Shown here one piece after another: positions 51,284-62,779 of a DNA stretch of 64,000 bases. Numbering within the stretch: the first letter of the stretch is position 1; each line of letters begins with the position of its first letter. The DNA is taken from contig JAJNNQ010000077.1 in NCBI GenBank assembly GCA_027886175.1, forward strand, positions 2,418,001-2,482,000, given 5' to 3'. The DNA is from Phylloscopus collybita (lineage: Eukaryota > Chordata > Aves > Passeriformes > Phylloscopidae). Under the pieces are notes generated by a model. That model ran no database searches. It saw nothing but the letters and a program-made list of their open reading frames with translations, and was not told the DNA's origin. A program made the translations under genes and the position numbers.

Positions 51284-54200
51284 AAAAGCACCCCAGGCTG
51301 CACAAGTTCTCTGTGTGGGAGCTGAGCTTGTGACCCCTGGAGCCCTCCCAAGTGCTGGGGCTGCACCTCCAGCTCCAGAGGAGTTGGGAGAGATGGGAGC
51401 AGAGACAAAGAATTCCTGCTGGGTTCTTCATTGTGTTTGCTTATACAGGTGACCTAGATCAATATGTAGAGGAGGTGTTTTGCATCAGATGACACTGGGA
51501 GAGTGATAAGAATAATATTTTTTAGCTGAAAGTAATATTTGATGCATAATACAGAATCAGAAAAAGAGGACACATGATCCAAAGAGCATCTGAGATTTTC
51601 AGAGGATGAGAGACTCCTTGATGTTCCAGTAGTCAAACCTGTTTAATCCTTTCCTCAGGCTTTACTTGAAATGAGAGGTGACCAGAAGAGGCCAAGGCCA
51701 GCCAGAGCTTTCTGTCCTGGCAGCTTTTGTCTGGGAGAACCCTTGTATAGACCAAATTTTTCAGGGGGAGTATCAATTTTGGCCATGAGCACCTGGAAAG
51801 ACGGATGGTTCTTTTCCATAGGAAGGAAAGCTCAGAGTCCCTCAGTTCTCCAGGGGCTGATGAGAGGCAGCCTTCAGCATTCCAAGATCAGCTGGACCTT
51901 TCAGGTGGCCCATGGGAGGCCAAACCATCCAGACCTGTTCCATCTCCACTTGCTTCCATGAGGCTCAGCAGGGTCACAATGGCCCTGTGGTTCCACAAGG
52001 CCACGGTGTGTCACAGTGCTGCCTTGGTTCTATTGGGCTGCTCAGGATCACAATGGCCCCTTGGCTGCTTGAGACCCAGCTGAGTCACACTGGCCCCTTG
52101 ATGCCATTGGTCCCTGTAGCTTCCCAGTTTCCCCCCCTTGCTTCCATGAGATCTTGCCATGTCACAGGGGTCTCCTTGGTACCACAATATCCCAACTCAC
52201 CCTTGGTTTAATGAAGCCTTGAGGTGTCACAATGGTCTGCAATATTCCATGAGGCCCCACAATGTCACAATGGACATTTCCTTCCATGAGCCTGACATAC
52301 TTCCATGAATCCTTTGTTCCATGGAGCCCTGTAGTGTCACATTTGTCTCCTTGGTTCAATGGTGCCACACAGTGCCACAATTGCCCTTTGTTCCAACAGG
52401 GCCTCATAATGTCACAATGGACACCATGGTTCCATGGGAATGCAAAGTGCCACAATGACCCTTTGGTTTCACAAGGCCTCCAAGTGTAAAAATGGCCTCT
52501 GTGGTTTCATGTGGCCATGCTGTGTCACAATGGATCCCTGGTTCCATGATGCCCCATAGTGTCACAATGGTCTCCTTGGTTCTGCACTATAAGATTCCCC
52601 CCTTGGTCCCTTGGAGCCCCAGAGTGTCACTATTGTGCCCTTGGTTCCATGAGGCCCTGCAGTGCCACAATGGTGCTTTGGTTCCACAAGGCCCCATGTG
52701 TCATAATGGTCTCCATGGTTCCATGAGACCCTGCTGTGTCACAAGGCCCTCCTTGGTTCCATGGTGCCCTGTAGTGTCACAAAGCTCTCCTTGGTTCCAT
52801 GGGGTCAGTGTGGCCCCTTTGTCCCATGGAGCCCCACAGTGTCACTCTGGTCCCTGGATTCCATCAGGCCCTGCTGTGCTGCAATGGCCCTTCGGTTATA
52901 CAAGGCCCTGCAGTGTCACCATGGCCCCTTGCTTCCAGTGGGTTCTGAAGGGTCACAACGGTCTCCAGTGATCCATGAGGACCCGCAATATTCCAACAGA
53001 TCCTTGGTTCCAAGAGGGCCCGCAGTGTCACAAGGCTGCCTTGGTTTGAGGAGGCCCTGCAGTGTGGTAGTGGCCTCTTGGTTCCATGAGGCAAAGCAGA
53101 ATCAGAGTGGCCCCTTTGTTCCATGGAGTACCACAGTGTCACTGTGGTCCCCTTGGTTCCACAGGGCCCCACAGTGTCACAATGGACCTTTGGTTCCATC
53201 AGGTTCCTCAGTGTCTCAGTGGCCCCTTGGCTCCATGTGGCCCCGCTGTGTCACAGTGGCAGGTGGTTCCATGAGGCCCCACAGTGTCCAAATGGTCTCC
53301 TTGGTTCTGTGAAACCCTACAGAGCCACAGTGGACCCTTGGTTCCATGAGACCTTGCTGTGTCACAATGGACTTCTGGCTCCATGAGCTTTTGCACTGTC
53401 AGCAATGGTCTGAGTTCTGCAGTGTCACCATGGATCCTTTGTTCCATGAGGTTCCATAGCAGACCATGATCCCCTTGATTCCAGAAGGTTCTGCAGTGTC
53501 ACAATGGACCATTGGTTCCATGCAGCCTCACACCTTCACAATGATCCCATGAGCTTCCATACTGCCAGCAATGGTCTCCTTGGTTCCATGAGGCCCTGCT
53601 CTGATACAATGGACCTTTGGTTCCATGGGGTTCCACTGCATCACAATGGACCCTTTGTTCCATGAGGTTCCAAGGTGTCACAGCTGATGCCTTGATTCTG
53701 TGAGCTGTTACCAAAAATCCAAATCATGAGAGTAAGACTCCTTAACACTAGTTTGGTGTTTAAGAGGACATCATTTATTCAGGCTTGAGGTCCACCATAG
53801 GATAACTCCAAACCTTATGTGGATGCGTAATTCTTCAAGTGTATTGCTTATATACAGTCACTGAATGCCTGTTACAATTTACCCATTTCCATAAAACCCA
53901 CCCCAAGTTCCCAGATTCAGTCCTTGTATTCCCTATCACTGCACTCTTTAGCCAGATGTCTTCTTCTCTTCCAACCATCCTTGCTGGGAAAGCAGGCCCT
54001 GCATGCCTTATTCCTGTGCTAGAAGTTCACAGGCACAGTAAAAATGGAATGAACCCTTTTGGTATCCAGCCCAAGGCTCTGTGTGCCCAGGCAGAGGCAG
54101 GCAGGACGCAGAGCTGTCAGCAAAGGAAGGACCCAGCCAGGTGGGGCAGCCGCGGGTGACGACAGCCTGCAGGGACAGAGGCACAGGGCATGGACACCGT

Positions 54201-55410
54201 AGGACAGCCTGGGCTGCACAGGGCACAGGGATGGGCAGCAGCTGCAAGGCCCTGACACAGCCAACTCCTGCAGCACTTGGGCCATGGCTGCTGGCCCTGG
54301 GCCTGAGCCAGCAGGAGGGGACAAGTGACCCTTGCAGGCCTGCAAGGGCCTCATGGCCTCCTTGTCCCTGCTCAGCAGCCTGGCAGGGGCTGCCCCATGG
54401 TGCTGCCCTTGGCATTGCACATCCCCACATCCCAGTGGGCTGGGAAGAGGCCTGAGCAAGGAGGGAGGGACAGGATGTGCCTTGGCAGGGGCTGGGGCTC
54501 AGGCCTTGGCCCTTTGCATTCCTGAAACACATCCAGGTTTGCTCAGTATCAGAGACACCTTTCTCTTGTTTGTCTCCATTGGTTACCACTGCCTGCAGTG
54601 TTCTGCTCTAATTGGCATCTGGGGACACTTTCTCAAGTTGTGTTTCTCTGTGGGACCCATTAAAACTTCCAAAAACTTCAGTGTTTCAGTCTCACTTTGA
54701 AATCTTGAGAAGTTTTTTGAACTTCTAAATTCTAATAAACCACAGAAGAATTGAAAACTTAATTTTTTTCCCAAGGGGCTTTTTTGTTATGTTGTTTTGA
54801 ACAAACGTCCATGAGCAATTCTCACTGAATTCCTGAACTGGACAGCTCAAGAAAGAAGAAACCTCTGGAAAAATAAAATTCACCAGCAGCCTCCAAGAGG
54901 CTGAGGATCCATCCTCATCAGAGCAGCAAGGAACAGCAATGGGCACAGCTTTCTGGCTGCCCCAGCTTTGGGATGGGCCCTGGGCCTGCAGCAGCAGCAG
55001 CTCTGCAGGGCCCCAAGGCCACGGCTGTTGTGCTGGCCTGGGCAGATGGGATGGCAGCAGGGGCTGCAGAGCTCTCAGAAGCTGAGGGAGAGGGCAGCAG
55101 GGCACCCAGGGAGCCTGGTTTTGCCTTGTGCCAGCACCTTGGCCATGGCTGGGGCTGAGCCCTGTGGGAGCTGCAGCTGCTGCTGTGCCCTTGCCAGGGG
55201 CTGAGGCCGTGGGGCCCCTGGCCAGAGCAGCCTGGCCTGAGCAGAGCTGTGGGGCCAGAGGTGGCTGGGCTGTGGTAGGGAGAGGCCCTTGGTGCTGCAG
55301 AGAGCTCAGGGCAGCTGGCAGACCATGCAGGGAGCTGGGCTGGGCTGGGAGAGCCTGGCACAGACACCATCAGTGTCCATCTCAGCCTGGGTGACCCTGC
55401 AGGGGCCAAG
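51284..55410 (+). repeat. Tandem unit, copy 2
   Basis: From about 48.9 kb (copy 1) to 50.4 kb the sequence recurs here at a constant offset of 4125 bases, with only scattered substitutions (for example CACAAGGCTGTG at 49,944 against CCCAAGGCTCTG at 54,069). That is about 99% identity by eye, much higher than between other parts of the copies, so this part was duplicated or converted recently. Confidence 0.88.
51950..53715 (-). repeat. 37-bp satellite array 7
   Basis: About 1.77 kb, same orientation as arrays 5, 6 and 8, inside tandem unit copy 2. It contains forward frames of up to 183 codons made only of satellite. Confidence 0.93.
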
Positions 55411-55905
55411 AAAAGCACCCCAGGCTGCACAAGTTCTCTGTGTGGGAGCTGAGCTTGTGAGCCCTGGAGCCCTCCCAAGTGCTGGGGCTGCACCTCCAGC
55501 TCCAGAGGAGATGGGACAGATGGGAGCAGAGACAAAGAATTCCTGTTGCATTCTTGTGTTTGCTTATACAGGGGATCTGCATTGTCAGATAACACTGGTA
55601 AGAGTGATAAGAATATTTTTTAAGCTCAAAATAATATTTCATGCATAATATACAATGAGAAAAAAAGATACATATGATCAGAAGAGCATCTGAATTTTTC
55701 AGAGGATGAGAGGCTCATTGATGTTCCAGTGGTCAAACCTGTTCAAATCCTACGCTCAGGGCTTTCTTGAGATGAGAGGTGACCAGCACAAGCCAAGGCC
55801 AGCCAGAACTCTCTGTCCTGGTAGCTTTTGTCTGGGAGAACCCTTGCATAGTGGGAATTTTTCAGGGGGAGTATCAATTTTGGCCATGAGTACATGGAAA
55901 GACAG

Positions 55906-56560
55906 ATGGTTCTTTTCCATAGGAAAGAAAGGCAGAGAGCCCAGCAGTTGTCCAGGGGCTGATGAGAGGCAGCCCTCAGCATTCCAAGATCAGCAGGACC
56001 AGTCAGGAGGTCCCTGGGAGGTCAAACCAGCCAGACCTGTTCCATCTCCCCTTGGTTCCATGAGGTCCCACAGTGTCACCATGGTCTCCACAGGAAGGAA
56101 AGCACAGAGCCCCAGTGTTTCAGGGGCTTAAGAACGGCAGCCACAAGAGGCCCAGGCCAGCCAGAGCTGTCTGTCCTGGCAGCTTTCATCTGGGAGCAAT
56201 GGAATAAACATCTTGGGTTCTGTATCTTAATATATGGAATTTTGGGGGCAAAATCCCAATTTCAGCTGTGAGCACCTGCATGAGAAGGCCAGTTCTTTCC
56301 CATAGGAAGGAAAGCACAGAGCCCCAGGATTTCCAGGGCAGATCAGAGGTGATCACCCGATGCCAAGGCGAACCAGGCCTGTCTGTCCTGGCAGCTTTAG
56401 TCTGGGAGAAACCCTTGCATACAGTGAATTTTGGAGAAGTACCAATTTTGGCCATAAGTGCCTGAGCAGGAGGGATGGTTCTTTTCCATAGGAAGGAAAG
56501 CCTAGAGCCCCAGGGTTTCAGGGGCACATAAGAAGAGACCTCCAACACGCGGAGGTCAGT
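55906..56560 (+). repeat. ~190-bp tandem repeat inside copy 3
   Basis: A segment starting CATAGGAAGGAAAGCACAGA-like occurs near 55,918, 56,093, 56,303 and 56,488, each followed by CCAGGCC.GTCTGTCCTGGC and TTTTGGCCAT.AG. Copies 1 and 2 have only one such segment (near 47,515 and 51,820), so this is an expansion private to copy 3. Confidence 0.8.
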
Positions 56561-56599
56561 TGAGCCAGTCTGGCCCAGCAAAACAGACCTGTTCCCTGT

Positions 56600-58300
56600 T
56601 CCCTTGGAACCACAGGGCCCCACAGTGTCACAATGGTGGTGTCAGGTTGGATCCTTGGTTCCACAGGGCCCCACAGTGTCACACTGGCCCCTTGTTTCCA
56701 TGGGGCCCCACAGTGTCACCATGGTTCCTTTGTTTCCAGGCGGCCTTGCAGTGCCAAAATTGTTTCCTTGGTTCCATGGAGCTGCACAATGACACAGTGG
56801 CCTCTTGGTTCCATGAGGCCTCAGAGTGTCACAATGGTCTCCATGATTCCAGACAGTCCTGCAGTGTTGCAGTGGTCCTTTGGCTCTGTTGAACTCCTCA
56901 GGATGACGATGGCCTCTTGGCTGCATGAGGCCCAGCTCTGTCACACTGGCCCCTTGCGTCCTTTGGGCTCCATAGTGTCACAATTGTTCCCCCTTGCTTC
57001 CATGAGGCCTTCACTGTCATAGGGGTCTCCTTGGTACTGCAGTATCACAATGGACCCTTGGTTCAATGAGGCCCTGCAGTGTCACAATGGTATCCAGGAT
57101 TCCATGAGGCCCTGCAAGGTCACAATGGCCCTTTGGTTCCACAAGGCCTCCAAGTGTAAAAATGGCCTCTGTGGTTTCATGTGGCCATGCTGTGTCACAA
57201 TGGACCTGTGGTTCCATGATGCCCCATGGCATCACAATGGTCTCCTTGGTTCTGCACTATAAGATTCCCTCCTTGGTCCCTTGGAGCCCCAAAGTGTCAC
57301 TATTGTGCCCTTGGTTCCATGAGGCCCTGCTGTGCCACAATGGTGCTTTGGTTCCACGAGGCCCTATGTGTCATAACTGTCTCCATGATTCCATGAGGCC
57401 CTGCTGCGTCACAAGGGCCTCCTTGGTTCCATGGGGTCAGTATGGCCCCTTTGTCCCATGGAGCCCCACAGTGTCACTGTGGTCCCCTGGATTCCATCAG
57501 GCCCTGCAGTGTCACCATGGCCCCTTGGTTACAGTGGGTTCCTAATGGTCTCTAGTGTTCCAGAATGCCCCACAATATCCCAATGGACCCTTGGTTCCAA
57601 GGGGACCAGCAGTGTCACAAGGCTGCCTTGGTTTGAGGAGGCCCTGCAGTGTGGTAGTGGCCCCTTGGTTCCATGAGGCAAAGCAGAATCAGAGTGGCCC
57701 CTTTGTTCCATGGAGTACCACAGTGTCACTGTGCTCCTCCTGGTTCCACAGGGCCCCACAGTGTCACAATGGACCTTTGGTTCCATCAGGTTCCTCAGTG
57801 TCTCAATGGCCCCTTGGCTCCATGTGGCCCCTCTGTGTCACAGTGGCAGGTGGTTCCATGAGGCCCCACAGGGTCCAAATGGTCTCCTTGGTTCTGTGAA
57901 GCCCTACAGAGCCACAGTGCACCCTTGGTTCCATGAAGCCTTGCTGTGTCACAATGGACTTCTGGCTCCAAGAGCTTTTGCACTGTCAACAATGGTCTGA
58001 GTTCTGCAGTGTCACCATGGATCCTTTGTTCCATGAGGTTCCATGGCAGACCATGATCCCCTTGATTCCAGAAGGTTCTGCAGTGTCACAATGGACCACT
58101 GGTTCCCTGCAGCCCCACACTGTCACAATGATCCCATGAGCTTCCATACTGCCAGAAATGGTCTCCTTGGTTCCATGAGGCCCTGCTCTGATACAATGGA
58201 CCTTTTGGTTCCATGGGGTTCCATGGCATCACAATGCACCCTTTGTTCCATGAGGTTCCAAGGTGTCACAGCTGACTCCTTGATTCCGTGAGCCTTTGCT
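56600..58300 (-). repeat. 37-bp satellite array 8
   Basis: About 1.7 kb, CTTGGTTCCATGAGG orientation; one stray unit lies at 56,050-56,085. It is the inverted counterpart of array 2 with respect to cassettes A and C. Confidence 0.93.
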
Positions 58301-59330
58301 GTCACCAAATATCCAAAATATCAGAATAAGACTCCTTTACAATAATTTGGTGTTTAAGAGGGGAACATTTTTTCAGGCCTGAGGTCCACCATAGGATAAC
58401 TCCTAACCTTTTGTGAACACATAATTCTACAAGTGTATTGCTTATATACAGTCGCTAAATGTGTATTACAATTTACCCCTTTCCATAAAACCCACACGAA
58501 GTTCCCAGATTCACTCCTTGTTTTCTCTATCACTGCACTCTTGAGCCAGATGTCTTCTGCTCTTCCAACCATCTTTGGTGGAAAAGAAGGCCCTGCATGC
58601 CTTGTTCCTGTGCTAGAAGTTCACAGGCACAGTAAAAATGGAATGAACCCCTTTGGTATCCAGCCCAAGGCTGTGTGTGCCCAGGCAGAGGCAGGCAGGA
58701 CGCAGAGCTGTCAGCAAAGGAAGGGCCCAGCCAGGTGGAGCAGCCGCGGGTGACGACAGCCTGCAGGGACAGAGGCACAGGGCATGGACACCGTAGGACA
58801 GCCTGGGCTGCACAGGCCACAGGGATGGGCAGCAGCTGCAAGGCCCTGACACAGCCAACTCCTGCAGCACTTGGGCCATGGCTGCTGGCCCTGGGCCTGA
58901 GCCAGCAGGAGGGGACAAGTGACCCTTGCAGGCCTGCAAGGGCCTCATGGCCTCCTTGTTCCTGCTCAGCAGCCTGGCAGGGGCTGCCCCATGGTGCTGC
59001 CATTGGCATTGCACATCCCCACATCCCAGTGACCTGGGAAGAGGCCTGAGCAAGGAGGGAGGGACAGGATGTGCCTTGGCAGGGGCTGGGGCTCAGGCCT
59101 TGGCCCTTTGCATTCCTGAAACACATCCAGGTTTACTCAGCATCAGAGACACCTTTGCCTTGTTTGTCCCCAGCTGTCCTCACTGCCTGCAGTGTTCTGC
59201 TCTACCTGGATCCTGAGGACACTTCCTCAGTCATGTTCCTCAGTGGGACCCATTAAAACTTCAAGAAAGTTTGGACTTCGAATCTGACTTGGAGTGTTGA
59301 GAAGTTTTTTGAGCACACTCTGAGGGACTG

Positions 59331-60540
59331 AATGTGATGTAAACAGCACCAAAACCCCAAGAGATTAATTAAAGTCCTTGTGCTGTGTCTGTGCTGATGA
59401 GCTGGGCTGGGCTCCTGGAAGAGAGGATGATCTTGGCAACCAAGAAGAGCTTAAAAAGGACATTTCTCCTGAGGAGCAGCTCCTCTCCAAGCCCAGCAGG
59501 GCTGAGGGCACTGCCTGCAGGTACCTGTGAGCAGTGAAGGAGGCAGGGGCTTAAAGAAACTGGAAGGAAAATTCTAAAATTCTTCATGGAGAAATCTTCA
59601 CAACTTTTGAAAATTCTGAACTTCTTCCTGGAGAAATCTTCACCACTTCTGGTGGTGACACAGTCAGTCTGTGGCTGCAGGCATCTCCTAAAGCTGACCC
59701 AGGACAGCACTGAGGTGACTGTAAGGATGGCTCTGCTGCCCTTTCTGCTTTGGGGGAGGATGTGCTCCAGAGCGGGGCTGCCCTGGGCACCGTCAGAGGG
59801 ACAGGGCAGGACGGCTCCTGCTGCCAGGGACGGCTGCAGGGGCTGAAGCTGGGGCTGCAGCCAGGGCTGCCCAGGGCTGTCCTGCACAGCAGCTCCTGCA
59901 GCCCTCAGGGCTCTTGGCCAGCCCAGGGCATCTGCCACCTGCCAGGGGCAGCTCTCAGCCTGCCTGGGAGCTCCCATGGATGCTGGAGGGGAGCAGTGGG
60001 TGCAAGGAGTGACTCCTGCCAGGGCAGGTTCTGCTTCTGCTGCTGCTGTGGAGAGGGTGCTGTGTGTGCCAAGGCTGCTCAGAGCTCCAGCTCATGCCCA
60101 GGTCATTTCTGAGGGGACTTTCCATGAGCTCATTCAGGGCAGGAGTTTCCTGCTTGTGTCTCTGCTTTTCTGAATCTGTGCTCCCACTTTTCCCTGAATC
60201 AGCTTGGTGGCAATGGAAACTCAGCTGTGCAGAGCAGAGCAGGGGCTGAGGCTCTTCAACCATCCCACTGAGTTTTCCTGGGAAGCTCAGCAAGTGCCTG
60301 CAGCTCTCCAGGCTGCAGATCCATGCAGCATCAGCTTTCCATGGTGCCCAGGCCTGGGGGAGCTGTTCTTTAATGCCTGCAGCCGGGAGCAGCTGCAGGG
60401 CAGAGCTGGCCCAGGGGCTGGGCTGGGCTCTGGCAGCTGTGGCAGGGAAGGAGCCCGGGCCCACAGGAACAGCTCGGGCTGGGACAGCTGCAGCAGCAGA
60501 GCCCTGGGCAGGGAGGGAGGGAGGAAGTGCTGAGGGCAGC

Positions 60541-60572
<32 letters not shown>

Positions 60573-61658
60573 AGGGGAGATGTGGCAGCTGCCAGCCCTG
60601 CCCTGCAGGGCAGACACTGGCCTGAGCAGCACAGCTGCTGTGTCCCCTGGCAGCCAGCACAGCCCTCAGCCTGGGGGCTGGGGGCCCTCAGTCCCCTCCT
60701 GGGCCGGCAGAGCAGCTCCAGAGATGAAGGGCATCTCTGCTGCCATGTGCCCATTGCCTGCTGCCCAGGGCCTGAGGGCCACTGTCCTGCACTGCTGCTG
60801 CCTGCACTGCAGGGGCTGGGCAGGGCTGGGCAGGGAAAGGCTTTTCCTCAGGGCCTGGCTCTCTCTCTCCTTGCCTTGCCCAGCTGCTGCTGGCATTGCT
60901 GAGGGGCTCTCTGGGAATGGCACTTCCAGCTGCAGGCTCAGGCCCAGCCCTTGGGCTCCTCCTGCTCAGGCTGAGCACAGCAGTGGGGTGTCCCAGCTCC
61001 CTGTGCCTGGGGAGCTCTGGGCAGGGCAGGCTGGCAGGCTGGGAATGAGCTGACTCTCCCTGACTTTGGGAAAGGCAGGAGCCACTCTGTGTGCCAGGGA
61101 TCCCTCTGCTCTCAGCAGTGTCTCCTGCCTTTCCAGGGAAACATGGGAGTGGAGCTCAGAAAGGTGCAAGTCCAGGGCAGCTGGGAGCAGGAGGGAGGGA
61201 CAGAGCAGCTCCCCTCAGTCTGCACTAGGGCTCAGACAATCCTCCTGCCTCACTGGACTCTCTGTTCTCCCCAGGTGCAGAAGAATCTCTCCTTCTGCCT
61301 CCTGCAATCCCCACCCCTTTGCCCTGGAAGCTCCTGTGCCTTAGGAGCAGATTCTTTGTCCAGGTTCAAACACCAGGACTGGCCCCTGCCCTCACTGTTC
61401 ACCTGCACTGACTGGGGGGCAGGGCTGACTCCCAGGTGTCCTGCAGGTAAAGGTCTGGCTCTTTACACAACATTGGCCAGCAGCACTCCAGGTCTCCAGC
61501 AACCAAAGTGAAAGACATCTCCAGGACATAGACAAGGGGAGGTGTTTAGTGGCACAGAATGGTCTGTGAGAAAGAGCTTTGACTTTTCTGTCAAAAATCT
61601 CCCCTCTAATGTCACTGTCTTTTCTCCTTCTGAAGGTTAGATTTTCCAAACACAGCAA
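59331..61658 (+). repeat. OR cassette C, 5' flank block
   Basis: Inverted near-copy of 6.9-9.0 kb. Landmarks include GAGGATGTGCTCCAGAGCGG (59,757) and a (CTG)10 tract at about 60,542-60,571, where cassette A has eight units. Close to OR C (61,050-61,658) the sequence no longer matches cassette A well. A pyrimidine stretch with CAAACACAG ends at 61,655 just before the start codon. Long frames on both strands are conserved only because the DNA is. Confidence 0.75.
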
Positions 61659-62591
61659 ATGTCCAACAGCAGCTCCATCAGGCACTTCCTCCTGCTGGCA
61701 TTGGCAGACAGGCGGCAGCTGCAGCTCCTGCACTTCTGCCTCTTCCTGGGCATCTCCCTGGCTGCCCTCCTGGGCAACGGCCTCATCATCAGCGCCGTAG
61801 CCTGCGGCCACCACCTGCACAGCCCCATGTTCTTCTTCCTGCTCAACCTGGCCCTCACCGACCTGGGCTGCATCTGCACCACTGTCACCAAAGCCATGCA
61901 CAATTCCCTCTGGAACACCAGGATCATCTCCTATGCAGGATGTGCTGCACAGCTCTTTTTCTTTATGTTCTTTATCTCAGCAGAATTTTCCCTCCTGACT
62001 GTCATGTGCTACGACCGCTACGTGTCCATCTGCAAACCCCTGCACTACGGGACCCTCCTGGGCAGCAGAGCTTGTGCCCACATGGCAGCAGCTGCCTGGG
62101 CCAGTGCCTTTCTCAATGCTCTCATGCACACTGCCAATACATTTTCCCTGCCCCTGTGCCATGGCAATGCCCTGGGCCAGTTCTTCTGTGAAATCCCACA
62201 CATCCTCAAGCTCTCCTGCTCCAAATCCTATGTCAGGGAACTTGGGATCATAGCTGTTAGTTCCAGTTTAGGACTCTGCTGTTTTGTGTTCATTGCTTTC
62301 TCCTATGTGCAGATCTTCAGGGCTGTGCTGAGGATCCCCTCTGAGCAGGGACGGCACAAAGCCTTTTCCACCTGCCTCCCTCACCTTGCTGTGGTCTCTC
62401 TGGTCCTCAGCACTGCCATATTTGCTCACCTAAAGCCCCCCTCCATCTCCTCCCCATCCCTGGATCTGGCTCTGTCAGTTCTGTATTCAGTAGTGACTCC
62501 AGCCCTTAACCCCCTCATCTATAGCCTGAGGAACCAGGAGCTCAAGGCTGCAGTGTGGACACTGATCACTGGACGATTTCAGAAACATTAA
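61659..62591 (+). CDS. Olfactory receptor C (class II, OR14-like, avian gamma-c type)
   Basis: Intact 310-residue odorant receptor with seven predicted membrane helices. Landmarks: N3 glycosylation site, LLGNG (38-42), PMFFFLLNLALTD (56-68), Cys95 (SYAGCAAQ), MCYDRYVSIC (116-125), FSY (214-216), KAFSTC (234-239), NPLIYSLRN (284-292). It differs from A and B mainly in TM2-TM3 (GCICTTVTK at 70-78, NTRIIS at 86-91), TM5 (IIAVSSSLGLC at 197-207) and TM6 (VLSTAIFAHL at 249-258). The ATG at 61,659 is the first in the frame. AATAAA at 62,622-62,627 is about 30 bases past the stop, as in A and B. Ligand unknown. Confidence 0.95.
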   Translation: MSNSSSIRHFLLLALADRRQLQLLHFCLFLGISLAALLGNGLIISAVACGHHLHSPMFFFLLNLALTDLGCICTTVTKAMHNSLWNTRIISYAGCAAQLFFFMFFISAEFSLLTVMCYDRYVSICKPLHYGTLLGSRACAHMAAAAWASAFLNALMHTANTFSLPLCHGNALGQFFCEIPHILKLSCSKSYVRELGIIAVSSSLGLCCFVFIAFSYVQIFRAVLRIPSEQGRHKAFSTCLPHLAVVSLVLSTAIFAHLKPPSISSPSLDLALSVLYSVVTPALNPLIYSLRNQELKAAVWTLITGRFQKH

Positions 62592-62779
62592 ACTTCTTGA
62601 CAATATCTTCAAATGGCTCGTAATAAAAGTCATCTTTGATACATCTTGATGGTTTGGTAGTGGGTTTTTTTCCTGTGTTTTTAATTTATACACTTGTCCA
62701 CAAAGAAATGTCATGTGTCCCATTTTTCCTTTTCTTGCTATCCAAATTTCGTGTGTCCACAGACTGTCTCAATGAGGCG

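Larger units (their letters stand above)
55411..59330 (+). repeat. Tandem unit, copy 3, merging into OR cassette C
   Basis: Shares all landmarks of copies 1 and 2 up to about 59,250 (offset from copy 2 about 4590 at the array end). It then continues into the upstream block of OR C instead of the GC-rich end of the unit. It is more diverged from copies 1 and 2 than they are from each other. Confidence 0.85.
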
